Positions 16,589 through 24,900 are shown, counted from the stretch's first letter. The stretch is 64,000 nt of DNA from Catenulispora sp. GP43 (GCF_041260665.1 NZ_JBGCCT010000007.1:248001-312000), one strand, 5' to 3'. Notes: generated by a model from the letters alone, not told the origin. A program made the numbers and translations.

Positions 16589-17671
16589 ATGCCGAAGGTC
16601 CTCACCGAGGAAGAAGTCGGCGCCCGCATCGAGGAGATGCGCCGCCGCCCCCAGCGCTTCCGCGACGACCGCATCACCATGGCCCACGGCGCCGGCGGCA
16701 AGGCGAGCCGCGCTCTGGTCGAGGGCCTGGTGGTGCCGCTGCTGGGCGAGCAGGCCCCGACGGCCCTGGGCGACGCGGCCGAGCTGAAGGCGGACGGCAC
16801 CGCGTTGGCGTTCACCACCGACTCCTTCGTGGTCCGCCCCCTGACCTTCCCCGGCGGCACCATCGGCGAGCTGGCCGTCAACGGCACCGTCAACGACCTC
16901 GCGGTCAGCGGCGCACGCCCCCTGGCCCTGTCCCTGGCGATGATCCTGGAGGAGGGCCTGCCGGCCGCCGTCCTGGAGGAGCAGGTGCGGGCCATCGCCG
17001 ACGCCGCCGCGGCGGCCGGCGTCGCGGTCGCCACCGGCGACACCAAGGTCGTCGAGCGCGGCAAATGCGACGGCATGTACCTGACCACGGCGGGCATCGG
17101 CATCCAACGCCCCGACGCGACCCTGGGCCCCGACCGCGTCCGCCCCGGCGACAAGGTCCTGGTCTCCGGCGCCATCGGCGACCACGGCGTGGCCATCATG
17201 CTGGCCCGCGGCGGCCTGGACCTGGAAGCCCAGGTCCGCAGCGACACCCGCAGCCTGTGGCCGGTGGCCGCCGCCCTGCTCGACGCCTGCGGCCCGGCCG
17301 CGCACTGCCTGCGCGACGCCACCCGCGGCGGCGTGGCCACCGTCCTCAACGAGATCGCCACCGCCTCCGAGGTCGGCGTCCTGATCGCCGAGGACCGCCT
17401 CCCGATCCGCCCCGAGGTCACCGGAGCCTGCGAGATCCTCGGCATCGACCCCCTCTACGTGGCCAACGAAGGCAAACTCGTCGCCTTCGTAGCCCCCGAA
17501 GCCGCCGACGCCGCCCTGGAGGCCATGCGCCGCACCGAAGCCGGCGCCGACGCCGCCCTGATCGGCGAGGTGCGCGCCGAGCCCCCGGGGCGGGTGCTCG
17601 GGCGGACGGGGTTCGGCGGCCATCGGATTATCGATGTGCTGGTGGGGGATCCTTTGCCGCGGATCTGCTGA
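16589..17671 (+). CDS. hypE: HypE, thiocyanate-forming maturation protein
   Basis: 360 residues. It has AHGAGGKASRALVEGL near the start, FTTDSFVV, the glycine-rich ATGDTKVVERG and DATRGGVATVLNEI, and it ends in DPLPRIC with the C-terminal Cys that receives the carbamoyl group from HypF and is dehydrated to thiocyanate. The ATG at 16589 follows AGAAGGAG; a frame running in from upstream without a start is disregarded. Last gene of the hydrogenase operon. Confidence 0.96.
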   Translation: MPKVLTEEEVGARIEEMRRRPQRFRDDRITMAHGAGGKASRALVEGLVVPLLGEQAPTALGDAAELKADGTALAFTTDSFVVRPLTFPGGTIGELAVNGTVNDLAVSGARPLALSLAMILEEGLPAAVLEEQVRAIADAAAAAGVAVATGDTKVVERGKCDGMYLTTAGIGIQRPDATLGPDRVRPGDKVLVSGAIGDHGVAIMLARGGLDLEAQVRSDTRSLWPVAAALLDACGPAAHCLRDATRGGVATVLNEIATASEVGVLIAEDRLPIRPEVTGACEILGIDPLYVANEGKLVAFVAPEAADAALEAMRRTEAGADAALIGEVRAEPPGRVLGRTGFGGHRIIDVLVGDPLPRIC

Positions 17672-17748
17672 GGCGGTGGGGTGGGGTGGAGGTGATGGGG
17701 GTCCTGGTTTGCGCTGGTGGTGCGGTTCGCTGTCGGCTGCTGATTGGC

Positions 17749-18031
17749 TGTGGGTTTTAGAAGCTTTTTACGGCTTCGCGCAGGGTGTTGATGGTTCGGG
17801 GTTTGGTGGTGGCGGGCTGGTGTGTCGGGCGCCGGCTGCGGTGTTCACGGTCCCGGGGCTGGGTCAGGATCCTTCGGTTCCGGCTGGGTAGACGGCAGGT
17901 CTAGAGCAGACAAGAGCAAGAGCATGGTGAAGGGCCGGTGCCTCCGGCGGGCCTCGGCTTCCCTCGGGGAACTGGCGCGGCTTCCGCGGGTGGCCGGGTC
18001 GGGGCTTGGCGGCGGCGGTTTGTGGGGTGGT
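17749..18031 (+). repeat. Long inverted repeat, left arm (about 280 bp)
   Basis: Reads, with few mismatches, as the reverse complement of 18624-18907. Landmarks shared by both arms are GGGTGTTGATGGTTCGGGG, CCGGGGCTGGGTCAGGATCC and GCGGCTTCCGCGGGTGGCC. Between about 17870 and 18031 I see essentially no differences; the outer end diverges more and has one 1-bp gap at 17767. Confidence 0.9.
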
Positions 18032-18033
18032 GG

Positions 18034-18211
18034 CGGTTTGTTCCCCTCGGTCGCGTCGTCAGCCCCAAGGGGTACAGCGCCGAACCCCGGGAGTAAAGTC
18101 CGCGCGCTGCGGTGTGCGTGTTGAGCTGCGGTTTCGTACAGCGCGAACTTGACTCCCGAGAACCGGCACTGTAGGACAAGCCCTGCCGACGCGACCGAGG
18201 GGAACAAACCG
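18034..18211. repeat. Imperfect 178-bp palindrome with perfect 25-bp ends
   Basis: 18034-18058 (CGGTTTGTTCCCCTCGG then TCGCGTCG) is the exact reverse complement of 18187-18211. Inside, CGGGAGTAAAGT (18085 region) pairs imperfectly with ACTTGACTCCCG (18147-18158 region), so the whole segment could fold into one long hairpin. It starts two bases after the left long arm ends. Confidence 0.8.
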
Positions 18212-18334
18212 AAAACCAGGCAGGGGTTTGACGGGATCGGGGCGACGAGAGTGCGAGTTGGCGGGATCGGCTGCCTGCGGGGATGCCTTTCGCACTTGCA
18301 GCTGAGAGCCCCCGGCATGCTCTGGTCTGATCTT

Positions 18335-18383
18335 CATGGATGTGAAGAACCGGCCATCAGCAGGCCGGTTCTTCACATCCATG
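18335..18383. repeat. Perfect 21-bp inverted repeat, 7-base loop
   Basis: 18335-18355 (CATGGATGTGAAGAACC then GGCC) pairs without mismatch with 18363-18383; the loop is ATCAGCA. There is no T-tract on either side, so a classical terminator is unlikely. It could be an attachment or recombination site, or the stem of a small RNA. Confidence 0.85.
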
Positions 18384-18623
18384 GGCTCAGATGCCCACTG
18401 CGGCAGCTGTGATCTGGGGCTTCACCGCTGAAGATTACTTACACCACGCCAGTGGACATAACCGGCGCCGGCAGCAGGCGCACCACATCGGGTGTCGGCG
18501 AGGTGAAGATGCATCGGCCCCTGATTCGGCGGCCCAACCACTCTCAACTGCTGCCAGGCCAGGCCGCCGCCGCGCCGACCGGTCCGCCCTCCAAGCTCAG
18601 GCCCGGCTTCTCTCTCGGCCGCA

Positions 18624-18907
18624 ACCACCCCACAAACCGCCGCCGCCAAGCCCCGACCCGGCCACCCGCGGAAGCCGCGCCAGTTCCCCGAGGGAAGCCG
18701 AGGCCCGCCGGAGGCACCGGCCCTTCACCATGCTCTTGCTCTTGTCTGCTCTAGACCTGCCGTCTACCCAGCCGGAACCGAAGGATCCTGACCCAGCCCC
18801 GGGACCGTGAACACCGTAACCGGCGCCCGGCCCACCAGCCTGCCACCACCGAACCCCGAACCATCAACACCCTGCGCGAAGCCGTAAAAAGGCTTCTAAA
18901 AACCACA
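18624..18907 (-). repeat. Long inverted repeat, right arm (about 280 bp)
   Basis: Mirror copy of 17749-18031. The arm ends about 15 bp before the stop codon of the MpaB-like remnant. GCGGTTCG occurs outside both arms, so homology may once have extended further before an insertion on the left side. Confidence 0.9.
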
Positions 18908-18921
18908 AACGAACCGCCACC

Positions 18922-19735
18922 CTAAAAGGCGGGCCCCAGCTCCTCCACCCGATACCCGTCCGGATAGCTCGGCGCCGTGCCCAGCGTGAGATACGGCTCG
19001 GTGCGTGGCGCCTTCCACGCCTCGGCCGTGGCGCGCACCCGAAGCAGCCCACCGACCAGCACCCGCACCGGCAGCGCCGGTTTCGGCGCGCCGACGGCCG
19101 TCCGCAGCGTCGGCGGCAGCAGTGTGTCGGCGACCGGGCCGGCCAGGCCCTTGAGCCGGTCGGGCAGGCGGCCGGCGAACAGGCCGCGGGTGGCGGTCAT
19201 CAGTGCCTCGGCGGCGGCGGTGTACGCGAAGTGTTCGGCCTCGTAGGTGTCCGGGGATGTCGGTGACGTGCATCAGCTCGCCGAGCCGCCGGTGGAACTC
19301 CACGGTCGCGGTGCGCTCGTGGCAGCACAGCGGACGCCAGCCGGTGCGCGCGATCCAGCGCGTCGGCACGACCACGAACGTCGCCAGCACGTACCGGTAG
19401 TCCTCGTCGGCGATCGCGAAACGGCGGTGGATCTGGTTGAGGCGCTTGACCGCCGCCCGGCCCCGTTCGGACTCCAGGCCGTTGGTGATCAGCTCGTACA
19501 TCAGCAGCCCGGTGTCGTCGGCGCGCTTGCGCGTCCGCTCGGTCATCTCCCCGGTCGAGTACAGCAGCTCGGCGATCGCCGGGATGCCGAACGTCGAGTA
19601 GAACGCCAGGTTCAGGCCGAGCATGGTCTCCCAGCCGAATTCGTACTGCGCGACCGTGCGATAGATCTCTTCGTGGTCTGCGACCGGATCCAGGGTGCGG
19701 ATGTGCTTCAGGCGGGCCAGTTCGCGGTTGCGCAT
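18922..19735 (-). pseudogene. MpaB/DUF2236-type oxygenase, frameshifted
   Basis: The first frame, ATG 19735 to about 19252, encodes MRNRELARLKHIRTLDPVAD...TGEMTERTRKRADDTG...GWRPLCCHE...LMHVTDIP, typical of the MpaB/latex-clearing-like DUF2236 oxygenases. At about 19245-19252 the frame must shift by one base (extra base near CCCCGG) to continue as DTYEAEHFAYTAAAEALMTA and run to 18922 with RLPDRLKGLAGPVADTLLPP. Together the two pieces make a normal C-terminus. Whether this is a true mutation or a sequence error cannot be told here. It lies head-to-head with the GNAT gene, 43 bp apart. Confidence 0.75.
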
Positions 19736-19778
19736 GGGCTCGGATCGTACTGGCCCGCGGCACCCTAGGCTGTGCGTC

Positions 19779-20330
19779 ATGACCGAACGCCGGACCGAAC
19801 TCCACACCGAGCGGCTGATCGTGCGCCGCTGGAAGGATTCCGACCTTGAACCCTGGGCCGCGATGAACGCCGACCCCCAAGTCCGCGAGCACCTCGGGGA
19901 GGTGATGACCCGCGAGCAGAGCGATGCCTCGGTGGCCCGTTTCCTGGAGGAGTACGACGCGCGCGGCTACGGCTGGCTGGCCGTCGAGGTCCGCGAGACC
20001 GGCGCCTTCATCGGCTTCGCGGGCCTGGACGAGGTCGACGAGGAGATGCCCTTCACCGGTGTGGAGATCGGCTGGCGCCTGGCCCGCGACGCGTGGGGGC
20101 ACGGCTACGCCACCGAGGCGGCGCGCGCCGTCCTCGCCTTCGCCTTCGACACCCTCGGCCTGCCCGAGGTCCTGGCGCTCACGACGGCCGCCAACACCCG
20201 CTCCCAGTCGGTGATGAAGCGCCTGGGCATGACTTACGACCCGGCCGACGACTTCGAGGACCCGACCGTCCCGGAGGGGCCGCTGCGTGCCGGTGTCGTG
20301 TACCGGATCAAGGCCGGCGCCACCGCGTAG
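19779..20330 (+). CDS. GNAT N-acetyltransferase (RimJ/RimL type)
   Basis: 183 residues. TERLIVRRWKDSDLEPWAAM at the start, IGWRLARDAWGHGYATEAARAVLAFAF (acetyl-CoA pyrophosphate loop, GHGYATEA) in the middle and NTRSQSVMKRLGM near the C-terminus are the standard order for RimJ/RimL-like acetyltransferases. Likely acetylates an N-terminus or a small amine; the target cannot be told. ATG 19779 starts right at the family beginning. Confidence 0.92.
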   Translation: MTERRTELHTERLIVRRWKDSDLEPWAAMNADPQVREHLGEVMTREQSDASVARFLEEYDARGYGWLAVEVRETGAFIGFAGLDEVDEEMPFTGVEIGWRLARDAWGHGYATEAARAVLAFAFDTLGLPEVLALTTAANTRSQSVMKRLGMTYDPADDFEDPTVPEGPLRAGVVYRIKAGATA

Positions 20331-20346
20331 TCGTGGCACTCAGCGG

Positions 20347-20538
20347 ATGCGCCCCGAGGGCGACAACACGATCGAGTTCCGCAAGCAGAAGTCCGAGGCG
20401 CTGCAGCAGACCACCACGCCGTCGTTGGAGGCGGTGGTCGACGCCGTGAACGCCTGGGCACGCGGCGAGGTCGCATGGCGCGGGGGCTTCGCCTGGCAGG
20501 AGGTCGCCGAGGTTCCTCCCGGCGCCGAAGCAACCTGA
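20347..20538 (+). CDS. Small hypothetical protein, 63 aa
   Basis: ATG 20347, 16 bp after the acetyltransferase stop, giving MRPEGDNTIEFRKQKSEALQ and a further 43 residues, moderately acidic, with two Trp-rich turns (AWARGEVAWRGGFAWQ). No SD is obvious. I do not recognise it; it may be a real small protein or a gene fragment. Codon use is compatible with coding. Confidence 0.35.
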   Translation: MRPEGDNTIEFRKQKSEALQQTTTPSLEAVVDAVNAWARGEVAWRGGFAWQEVAEVPPGAEAT

Positions 20539-20563
20539 ACCAGGCCTTAGGCATCTCCTTTAC

Positions 20564-20749
20564 ATGCCACCCAACGACGCCGACGACACGAAGCCGACAA
20601 GTCGGACATGCAAGGCTCCGACTGCCGCCTTCACCGCACAGGCGCCGATGCTGGCGGATGAGCCGGATGAGCCGGATGAGCCGGACGAGCCGGATGAGCC
20701 GGACGAGCCGGATGAGCCGGATGAGCCGGACGAGTCGGCCGCCCCGTGA
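20564..20749 (+). CDS. Small acidic DEP-repeat protein / leader ORF
   Basis: 61 residues: a 30-residue N-terminal part, then eight Asp-Glu-Pro units and SAAP. Its TGA (20747-20749) overlaps the GTG start (20746) of the membrane esterase, so the esterase may depend on its translation. On the opposite strand the repeat would read as Ser-Ser-Gly, but that frame has no supported gene. Expected to be disordered and highly acidic. Confidence 0.45.
   Translation: MPPNDADDTKPTSRTCKAPTAAFTAQAPMLADEPDEPDEPDEPDEPDEPDEPDEPDESAAP
20657..20737. repeat. 9-bp tandem repeat, nine copies
   Basis: Nine head-to-tail copies of GAYGAGCCG, where Y is C or T, the last copy ending TCG. The period is a multiple of three, so copy-number change would keep the reading frame of the DEP ORF and its coupling to the next gene. 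Confidence 0.92.
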
Positions 20750-22059
20750 AAAACCCCCTCGACTGGTCCCTCCTCAGCGGCCCCATCCCCGTCCTCCTCC
20801 TGCTCGCCACCGTCGCCGCCTTCGCCTTCCTCCTCGCCGACCGCAGCCGCGCCTGGTGGACCTGGCGCGCCCCGACCGCCCTGGCCGTCGGCGCCGTGCT
20901 CACCGCCGTGCTCGGCGTCGTCGTCGACCGGTGGTGGCGGCCGTTCCCGGAGGGCCTGCCCACCGAGGTCCTTCTGTGGCTGGGAGTGGCGATCCTCGGC
21001 CTGGCCGTCGCGGCCCTGCGCGTGCCGTCCCTGTCCTGGCGGCGGCGCGCCGTGGCGCTGGTCTGCGCGGTGGTCGTGGGCCTGACCGGGCTGAACCAGG
21101 TCAACCGCTACTTCCAGAGTTACCTGACCACCCGGGCGCTGCTCGGGCCCTGGCTCGACGCCGGCACTTCGTTCCACGCCGCCGCCGGGCGGCCGGCCGC
21201 CGAGGTCGTCGCCGCGCCGCCGGGCCGGATGCTCGCCGAGGTGTGGACGCCGCCGGCGCGGCTGCCCGCCTCCGGCACCGTGTCCGAGGTCACCATCCCC
21301 GGCAGGGTCTCGCACTTCAACGCCCGCAAGGCCTGGGTCTACCTGCCGCCGGCCTACCAGGCCACGCCGCGGCCGCAGCTGCCCGTGCTGGTCCTGCTCG
21401 CCGGGCAGCCGGGCTCGCCCCGGGACTGGATCGACGCCGGCGGGGTGCACAAGATCCTCGACGCGTACGCCGCCGCGCACCACGGCTTGGCGCCGGTCAC
21501 GATCATGCCGGACGCGACCGGGTCCACCATCGGCAACACGCTCTGCATGGACTCCAAGCTCGGCAACGCCGAGACCTACCTGACCACCGACCTCGAAGCC
21601 TGGGTCACCGCCAACCTCCAGGTCACCCCGCCCCAGCGCGGCTGGACCATCGGCGGCTTCTCCTTCGGCGGCACCTGCGCCGTCCAGCTGGCCGTGCGCG
21701 CCCCGCAGCTCTACCGCACCTTCCTGGACCTGTCCGGGCAGCGCGAACCGACCCTCGGCAACCACAAGGACACCGTGAAGAAGGCCTTCAACGGCGACGA
21801 GGGCGCCTTCGCCCGCGCCAACCCCGTCGCCATCCTCACCAAGCAGCGGTTCCCCGAGCTCGCCGGCCGCATCGTCGGCGGGACCACGGACAAGGAGTTC
21901 ACACCCCAGCTCACCATCGTCTACTGGGCCTGCCGCCACGCCGGCGTCGACGTCCGGATGAACGAGGTCCCCGGGGGCCACAGCTGGCAGGTCTGGCGCA
22001 CCGGCTTCACCCAGCAGCTGCCCTGGATCGCCGAGCGCAACGGTCTGGCCCGCCAATGA
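20746..22059 (+). CDS. Membrane-anchored esterase (alpha/beta hydrolase, antigen-85-like)
   Basis: 437 residues. Four hydrophobic segments fill about residues 8-125 (PIPVLLLLATVAAFAFLLA, ALAVGAVLTAVLGVVV, LWLGVAILGLAVAAL, AVALVCAVVVGL). An esterase-D-type hydrolase domain follows: KAWVYLPPAYQ, LVLLAGQPGS, the nucleophile elbow GGFSFGG, and a late GGHSWQVWR with the likely catalytic His. The active site would face outward. Start GTG 20746 overlaps the DEP ORF stop, and its own stop overlaps the MprF-like start, so the two act together, perhaps in cell-envelope or lipid modification. Confidence 0.87.
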   Translation: MKNPLDWSLLSGPIPVLLLLATVAAFAFLLADRSRAWWTWRAPTALAVGAVLTAVLGVVVDRWWRPFPEGLPTEVLLWLGVAILGLAVAALRVPSLSWRRRAVALVCAVVVGLTGLNQVNRYFQSYLTTRALLGPWLDAGTSFHAAAGRPAAEVVAAPPGRMLAEVWTPPARLPASGTVSEVTIPGRVSHFNARKAWVYLPPAYQATPRPQLPVLVLLAGQPGSPRDWIDAGGVHKILDAYAAAHHGLAPVTIMPDATGSTIGNTLCMDSKLGNAETYLTTDLEAWVTANLQVTPPQRGWTIGGFSFGGTCAVQLAVRAPQLYRTFLDLSGQREPTLGNHKDTVKKAFNGDEGAFARANPVAILTKQRFPELAGRIVGGTTDKEFTPQLTIVYWACRHAGVDVRMNEVPGGHSWQVWRTGFTQQLPWIAERNGLARQ

Positions 22060-24596
22060 GCGCCGAATACGCCCAGCCCGGCCGGCCGGGCCTGCCGGGC
22101 CTGCTCGGCGCCGTGCCGCTGCGCGTCGGCCGGGTCGCCGGCCGCGCCCCGCTCACCGCGGCGCTCGCCGCGCTGCTCGTCGTGGTCGCGCTGGTCGCGG
22201 GCAGTGCCGGCGGCGACGCCGACGACGCCCTGGACGGCCGGATCGGCACCGGCACCTCGGCCCTGGCCGCCGGCAAGTGGTGGACGCCCCTGACCTACGG
22301 CCTGTGGAGCGTCGGCCCCACCGCCCTGATCGCCACGCTCCTGCTCGCGATCGCCGTCCTGGCCCCGGCCGAGCGCCGCCTGGGCGCCCCGGCGACCCTC
22401 GGCCTGTTCGTGCTCTGCCAAGCCGGCGGCGCGCTGCTCGGCGCCGCCGTGATCGAGCTCGGCGCCGGCACCGGCGACGTGTGGCTGGCCTCGGACCGCG
22501 GCGACGCGGCCACCGGCGCCAGCGTCGGCGTCGTCGGCGTGGGCCTGGCGCTCAGCGCGCGCCTGTCGCCGCTGTGGCGCCGCAGGCTCCGGCTCCTGTT
22601 CGGCTTCGGCGTCCTGCTGTTCATGCTCTACGACGGCACCGCCCAGGACGTCCTGCGCTTCTGCGGCGCGACCGTCGGCTTCGCCACCGGCGTGCTCCTG
22701 TGGGGCCGCAAGCGCCCGCGCCGGGAGCGTGTCGTGTCCCACGCCGAGAGCCGCGTCCTGGTCGCGATCGCCGTCGGCACCTCGGCCCTGGGACCGCTGA
22801 TCGCGTTCCTGACCAGGGCGCCATACGGTCCGCTGTCGCTGTATTCGGACCTGTTCGTGGGAAGCGGTCCCGGCGTCGAGGACCTGCGCAGCAGCTGCAG
22901 CGGCGTGGCCGACATGTCCGGCGACTGCCTTCAGGTGCGCTCGGAGTACCTGCTCGCCGGCAGTCCCGCGGTGTTGATGCTCTTCGTGCCGGCGATCCTG
23001 CTGCTGATAGTCGCCGAAGGGCTGCGCCGGGGACGCCGCCCGGCCTTCCTGTCCGCCGTCCTGATCGAGGCCGGAGCCGCGCTGGTCACCTGGCGGTACG
23101 CGGTGCAGGTGCTGTCGTCCCTGGACCCCTCGGACCCGGGCTACGCCGACGCCCACAGGTTCGTCATCCAGTACTCGATCGCCCTGGTGGCCATACCGTT
23201 GCTGGTCATCGCGCTGCTCCTGGCCAAGCGGCGCCACTTCGAGCTGCGCGTTCCGCGCAGAACGGTGCTGAAGGTGTCGGCGGCCGTGGCGGCAGCCTTC
23301 GTCGCCCTCGGCGCGGCCTACGTTCAGTTCGGCTACGCCGTGCGCGACGAGTTCACGCCGGTCCCCGGCATCGGCGGTCTGGCCGCCGACTTCGTCAAAC
23401 GGCTGGTCCCGCCGGTCTACCTCGGCATCCTGGACGCGCCGTCAGCCCACTTCCTTCCCCAGGGCGGCGCCGCGAGGATGCTGTACGTCTGGGCCGGTCC
23501 GGTGTTCTGGGCCGTGACGCTCAGCGGCCTGCTCCTGGCCTTCTGGCGGTCCCCGACGCGCCACCCCACGGCCTCGGAAGCCGAGGCGCGCGCACTGCTG
23601 ACGACGTACGGCGGATCGACCCTCTCCTACATGACGACCTGGCCCGGCCACGAGTACTGGATCACGCAGGACGGCCGGGCCGCCGTCGCCTACCGGGTGA
23701 TCGGCAAAGTCGCGCTCACCACCGGCGACCCCTTCGGCGACCCGCAGGCCCGCGACGCCGTGCCGGGGGAGTTCGCAGAGTATTGCGACCAGCAGGGGTG
23801 GACGCCGTGCTTCTACAGCGTCACGTCCGAGACCCTGGACGCCGCCGCCCGGCTGGGATGGAGCGGCATCCAGGTGGCCGAGGACACCGTGCTCGCCCTG
23901 CCCGGTCTGGCCTTCACCGGCAAGAAGTGGCAGGACGTCCGGACCGCCCTGAACAAGGCGGGCAAGGAGGGGATCACGGCCTCGTGGGTCTCCTTCCCGG
24001 ACGCGCCGCAGGCCCTGCGCAAGCAGGTGCGCGACCTGTCCCAGGAGTGGGTCGCCGGCAAGGGGCTGCCGGAGATGGGGTTCACCCTCGGCGGCCTGGA
24101 CGAATTGGACGATCCGCACGTGCGCTGCCTGGTCGCCGTCGACGGCGAAGGCCGGCTGCACGGCGTCACGAGCTGGCTGCCGTGCTACCACGACGGCGAA
24201 CCGGTCGGCTGGACGCTGGACTTCATGCGGCGCAGCTCGGAGGGCTTCCGGGGGGTGATGGAGTTCCTGATCGCCACGGCGGCCCTGCGGTTCCAGGACG
24301 AGGGCGCGGAGTTCGTGAGCCTGTCCGGCGCCCCGCTGGCCCGCACCGGAGGCGGCCCACAACCCGACGGCCTGCAACGGCTGCTGGACGGAGTCGGGCG
24401 GGTCCTGGAGCCGGTGTACGGGTTCCGCTCCCTGCTGGCGTTCAAAGCGAAGTTCCAGCCGCAGTACCGGCCGCTGTACATCGCCTATCCCGACCCGGTC
24501 GCGCTGCCCGCGATCACGAACGCGATAGGGCGGGCCTACCTGCCGCGCACGACGCCGGGCCAGATGCTGCGGCTGAGCAGGCGCCTGCTGGGCTGA
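22056..24596 (+). CDS. MprF-like phosphatidylglycerol lysyltransferase (DUF2156) with long membrane domain
   Basis: 846 residues from ATG 22056. The N-terminal 500 residues are a membrane domain of about ten segments; its first third (KWWTPLTYGLWSVGPTALIATLLL onward, GAALLGAAVIELG) looks rhomboid-like. The C-terminal 330 residues match the DUF2156 aminoacyltransferase of MprF/LysX: YGGSTLSYMTTWPGHEYW, VALTTGDPFGDP, KWQDVRTALNKAGKEG, LDFMRRSSEGFRGVMEFLI and FRSLLAFKAKFQP. Predicted to add Lys (or another amino acid) from tRNA to membrane lipid and so lower surface charge. Coupled by ATGA to the esterase upstream. Confidence 0.88.
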   Translation: MSAEYAQPGRPGLPGLLGAVPLRVGRVAGRAPLTAALAALLVVVALVAGSAGGDADDALDGRIGTGTSALAAGKWWTPLTYGLWSVGPTALIATLLLAIAVLAPAERRLGAPATLGLFVLCQAGGALLGAAVIELGAGTGDVWLASDRGDAATGASVGVVGVGLALSARLSPLWRRRLRLLFGFGVLLFMLYDGTAQDVLRFCGATVGFATGVLLWGRKRPRRERVVSHAESRVLVAIAVGTSALGPLIAFLTRAPYGPLSLYSDLFVGSGPGVEDLRSSCSGVADMSGDCLQVRSEYLLAGSPAVLMLFVPAILLLIVAEGLRRGRRPAFLSAVLIEAGAALVTWRYAVQVLSSLDPSDPGYADAHRFVIQYSIALVAIPLLVIALLLAKRRHFELRVPRRTVLKVSAAVAAAFVALGAAYVQFGYAVRDEFTPVPGIGGLAADFVKRLVPPVYLGILDAPSAHFLPQGGAARMLYVWAGPVFWAVTLSGLLLAFWRSPTRHPTASEAEARALLTTYGGSTLSYMTTWPGHEYWITQDGRAAVAYRVIGKVALTTGDPFGDPQARDAVPGEFAEYCDQQGWTPCFYSVTSETLDAAARLGWSGIQVAEDTVLALPGLAFTGKKWQDVRTALNKAGKEGITASWVSFPDAPQALRKQVRDLSQEWVAGKGLPEMGFTLGGLDELDDPHVRCLVAVDGEGRLHGVTSWLPCYHDGEPVGWTLDFMRRSSEGFRGVMEFLIATAALRFQDEGAEFVSLSGAPLARTGGGPQPDGLQRLLDGVGRVLEPVYGFRSLLAFKAKFQPQYRPLYIAYPDPVALPAITNAIGRAYLPRTTPGQMLRLSRRLLG

Positions 24597-24609
24597 GGGC
24601 GCGGGCGGG

Positions 24610-24768
24610 CGTGCCAGGTGCCCGGACTGGCCGGACGCCGGTTCGCCCGAGGCGCAGAAGGGCCAAGGCGGGATCGTCGGCGTTCAGGACGGCGTGCTGA
24701 GCGACCCGTTCGCCGGCGGAACCTTCTGCGACGCCGCCGCCAAGACCGCCGGGAAGTGCGGCGAATAG
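24610..24768 (+). pseudogene. Possible C-terminal gene fragment
   Basis: After the MprF-like stop an open frame without a start runs to TAG 24766-24768 and reads RCPDWPDAGSPEAQ, then GGIVGVQDGVLSDPF, then FCDAAAKTAGKCGE. Composition and the two late Cys look like the end of a secreted protein. I do not recognise the parent family. It fills most of the 304-bp gap before the ABC permease. Confidence 0.3.
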
Positions 24769-24773
24769 CGATG

Positions 24774-24799
24774 CCCCCGGCAGACTGAGCTGCCAGGGG
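24774..24799 (+). terminator. Hairpin terminator after the MprF-like gene
   Basis: Stem CCCC-C-GGCAG pairs with CTGCC-A-GGGG around the loop ACTGAG, one internal mismatch. The right half lies in an 18-base sequence, TGAGCTGCCAGGGGCTTC, that is directly repeated (24786-24803 and 24805-24822), so a second, competing hairpin arm exists. No U-tract, as is common in actinobacteria. Confidence 0.6.
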
Positions 24800-24900
24800 C
24801 TTCCTGAGCTGCCAGGGGCTTCGCCTCGCCGCCGGTACGGAGCGGCCGTACTCGGATGTGCGGCGGCCGCCGCCTGGCGTTCAGCAGCCGCCGCCCCACC

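Larger units (their letters stand above)
17672..18921. other. Gene-free 1.25-kb region built of nested inverted repeats
   Basis: No gene is supported between hypE and the MpaB-like remnant. The region is made of two long inverted arms (17749-18031 and 18624-18907), a perfect 25-bp inverted pair at 18034-18058/18187-18211 with weaker pairing inside it, and a perfect 21-bp hairpin at 18335-18383. ORFs that can be drawn here are just the two arms read on opposite strands. The unmatched part at 18390-18620 shows no motif I recognise. It resembles the site of repeated insertion of a palindromic non-autonomous element. Confidence 0.6.

Noticed and set aside
17845-18810. Two ORFs with identical C-terminal sequences on opposite strands
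   Set aside because: They are the two arms of the inverted repeat read outward; no SD, no domain and no independent support for coding.
20657-20737. Repeat array as a possible CRISPR
   Set aside because: 9-bp units without spacers; a coding tandem repeat.
20475-22055. In-frame upstream extension that would make the MprF-like protein 1373 residues
   Set aside because: The extension is Arg/Pro-rich shadow of the esterase gene; ATG 22056 is coupled to the esterase stop and starts the membrane domain.
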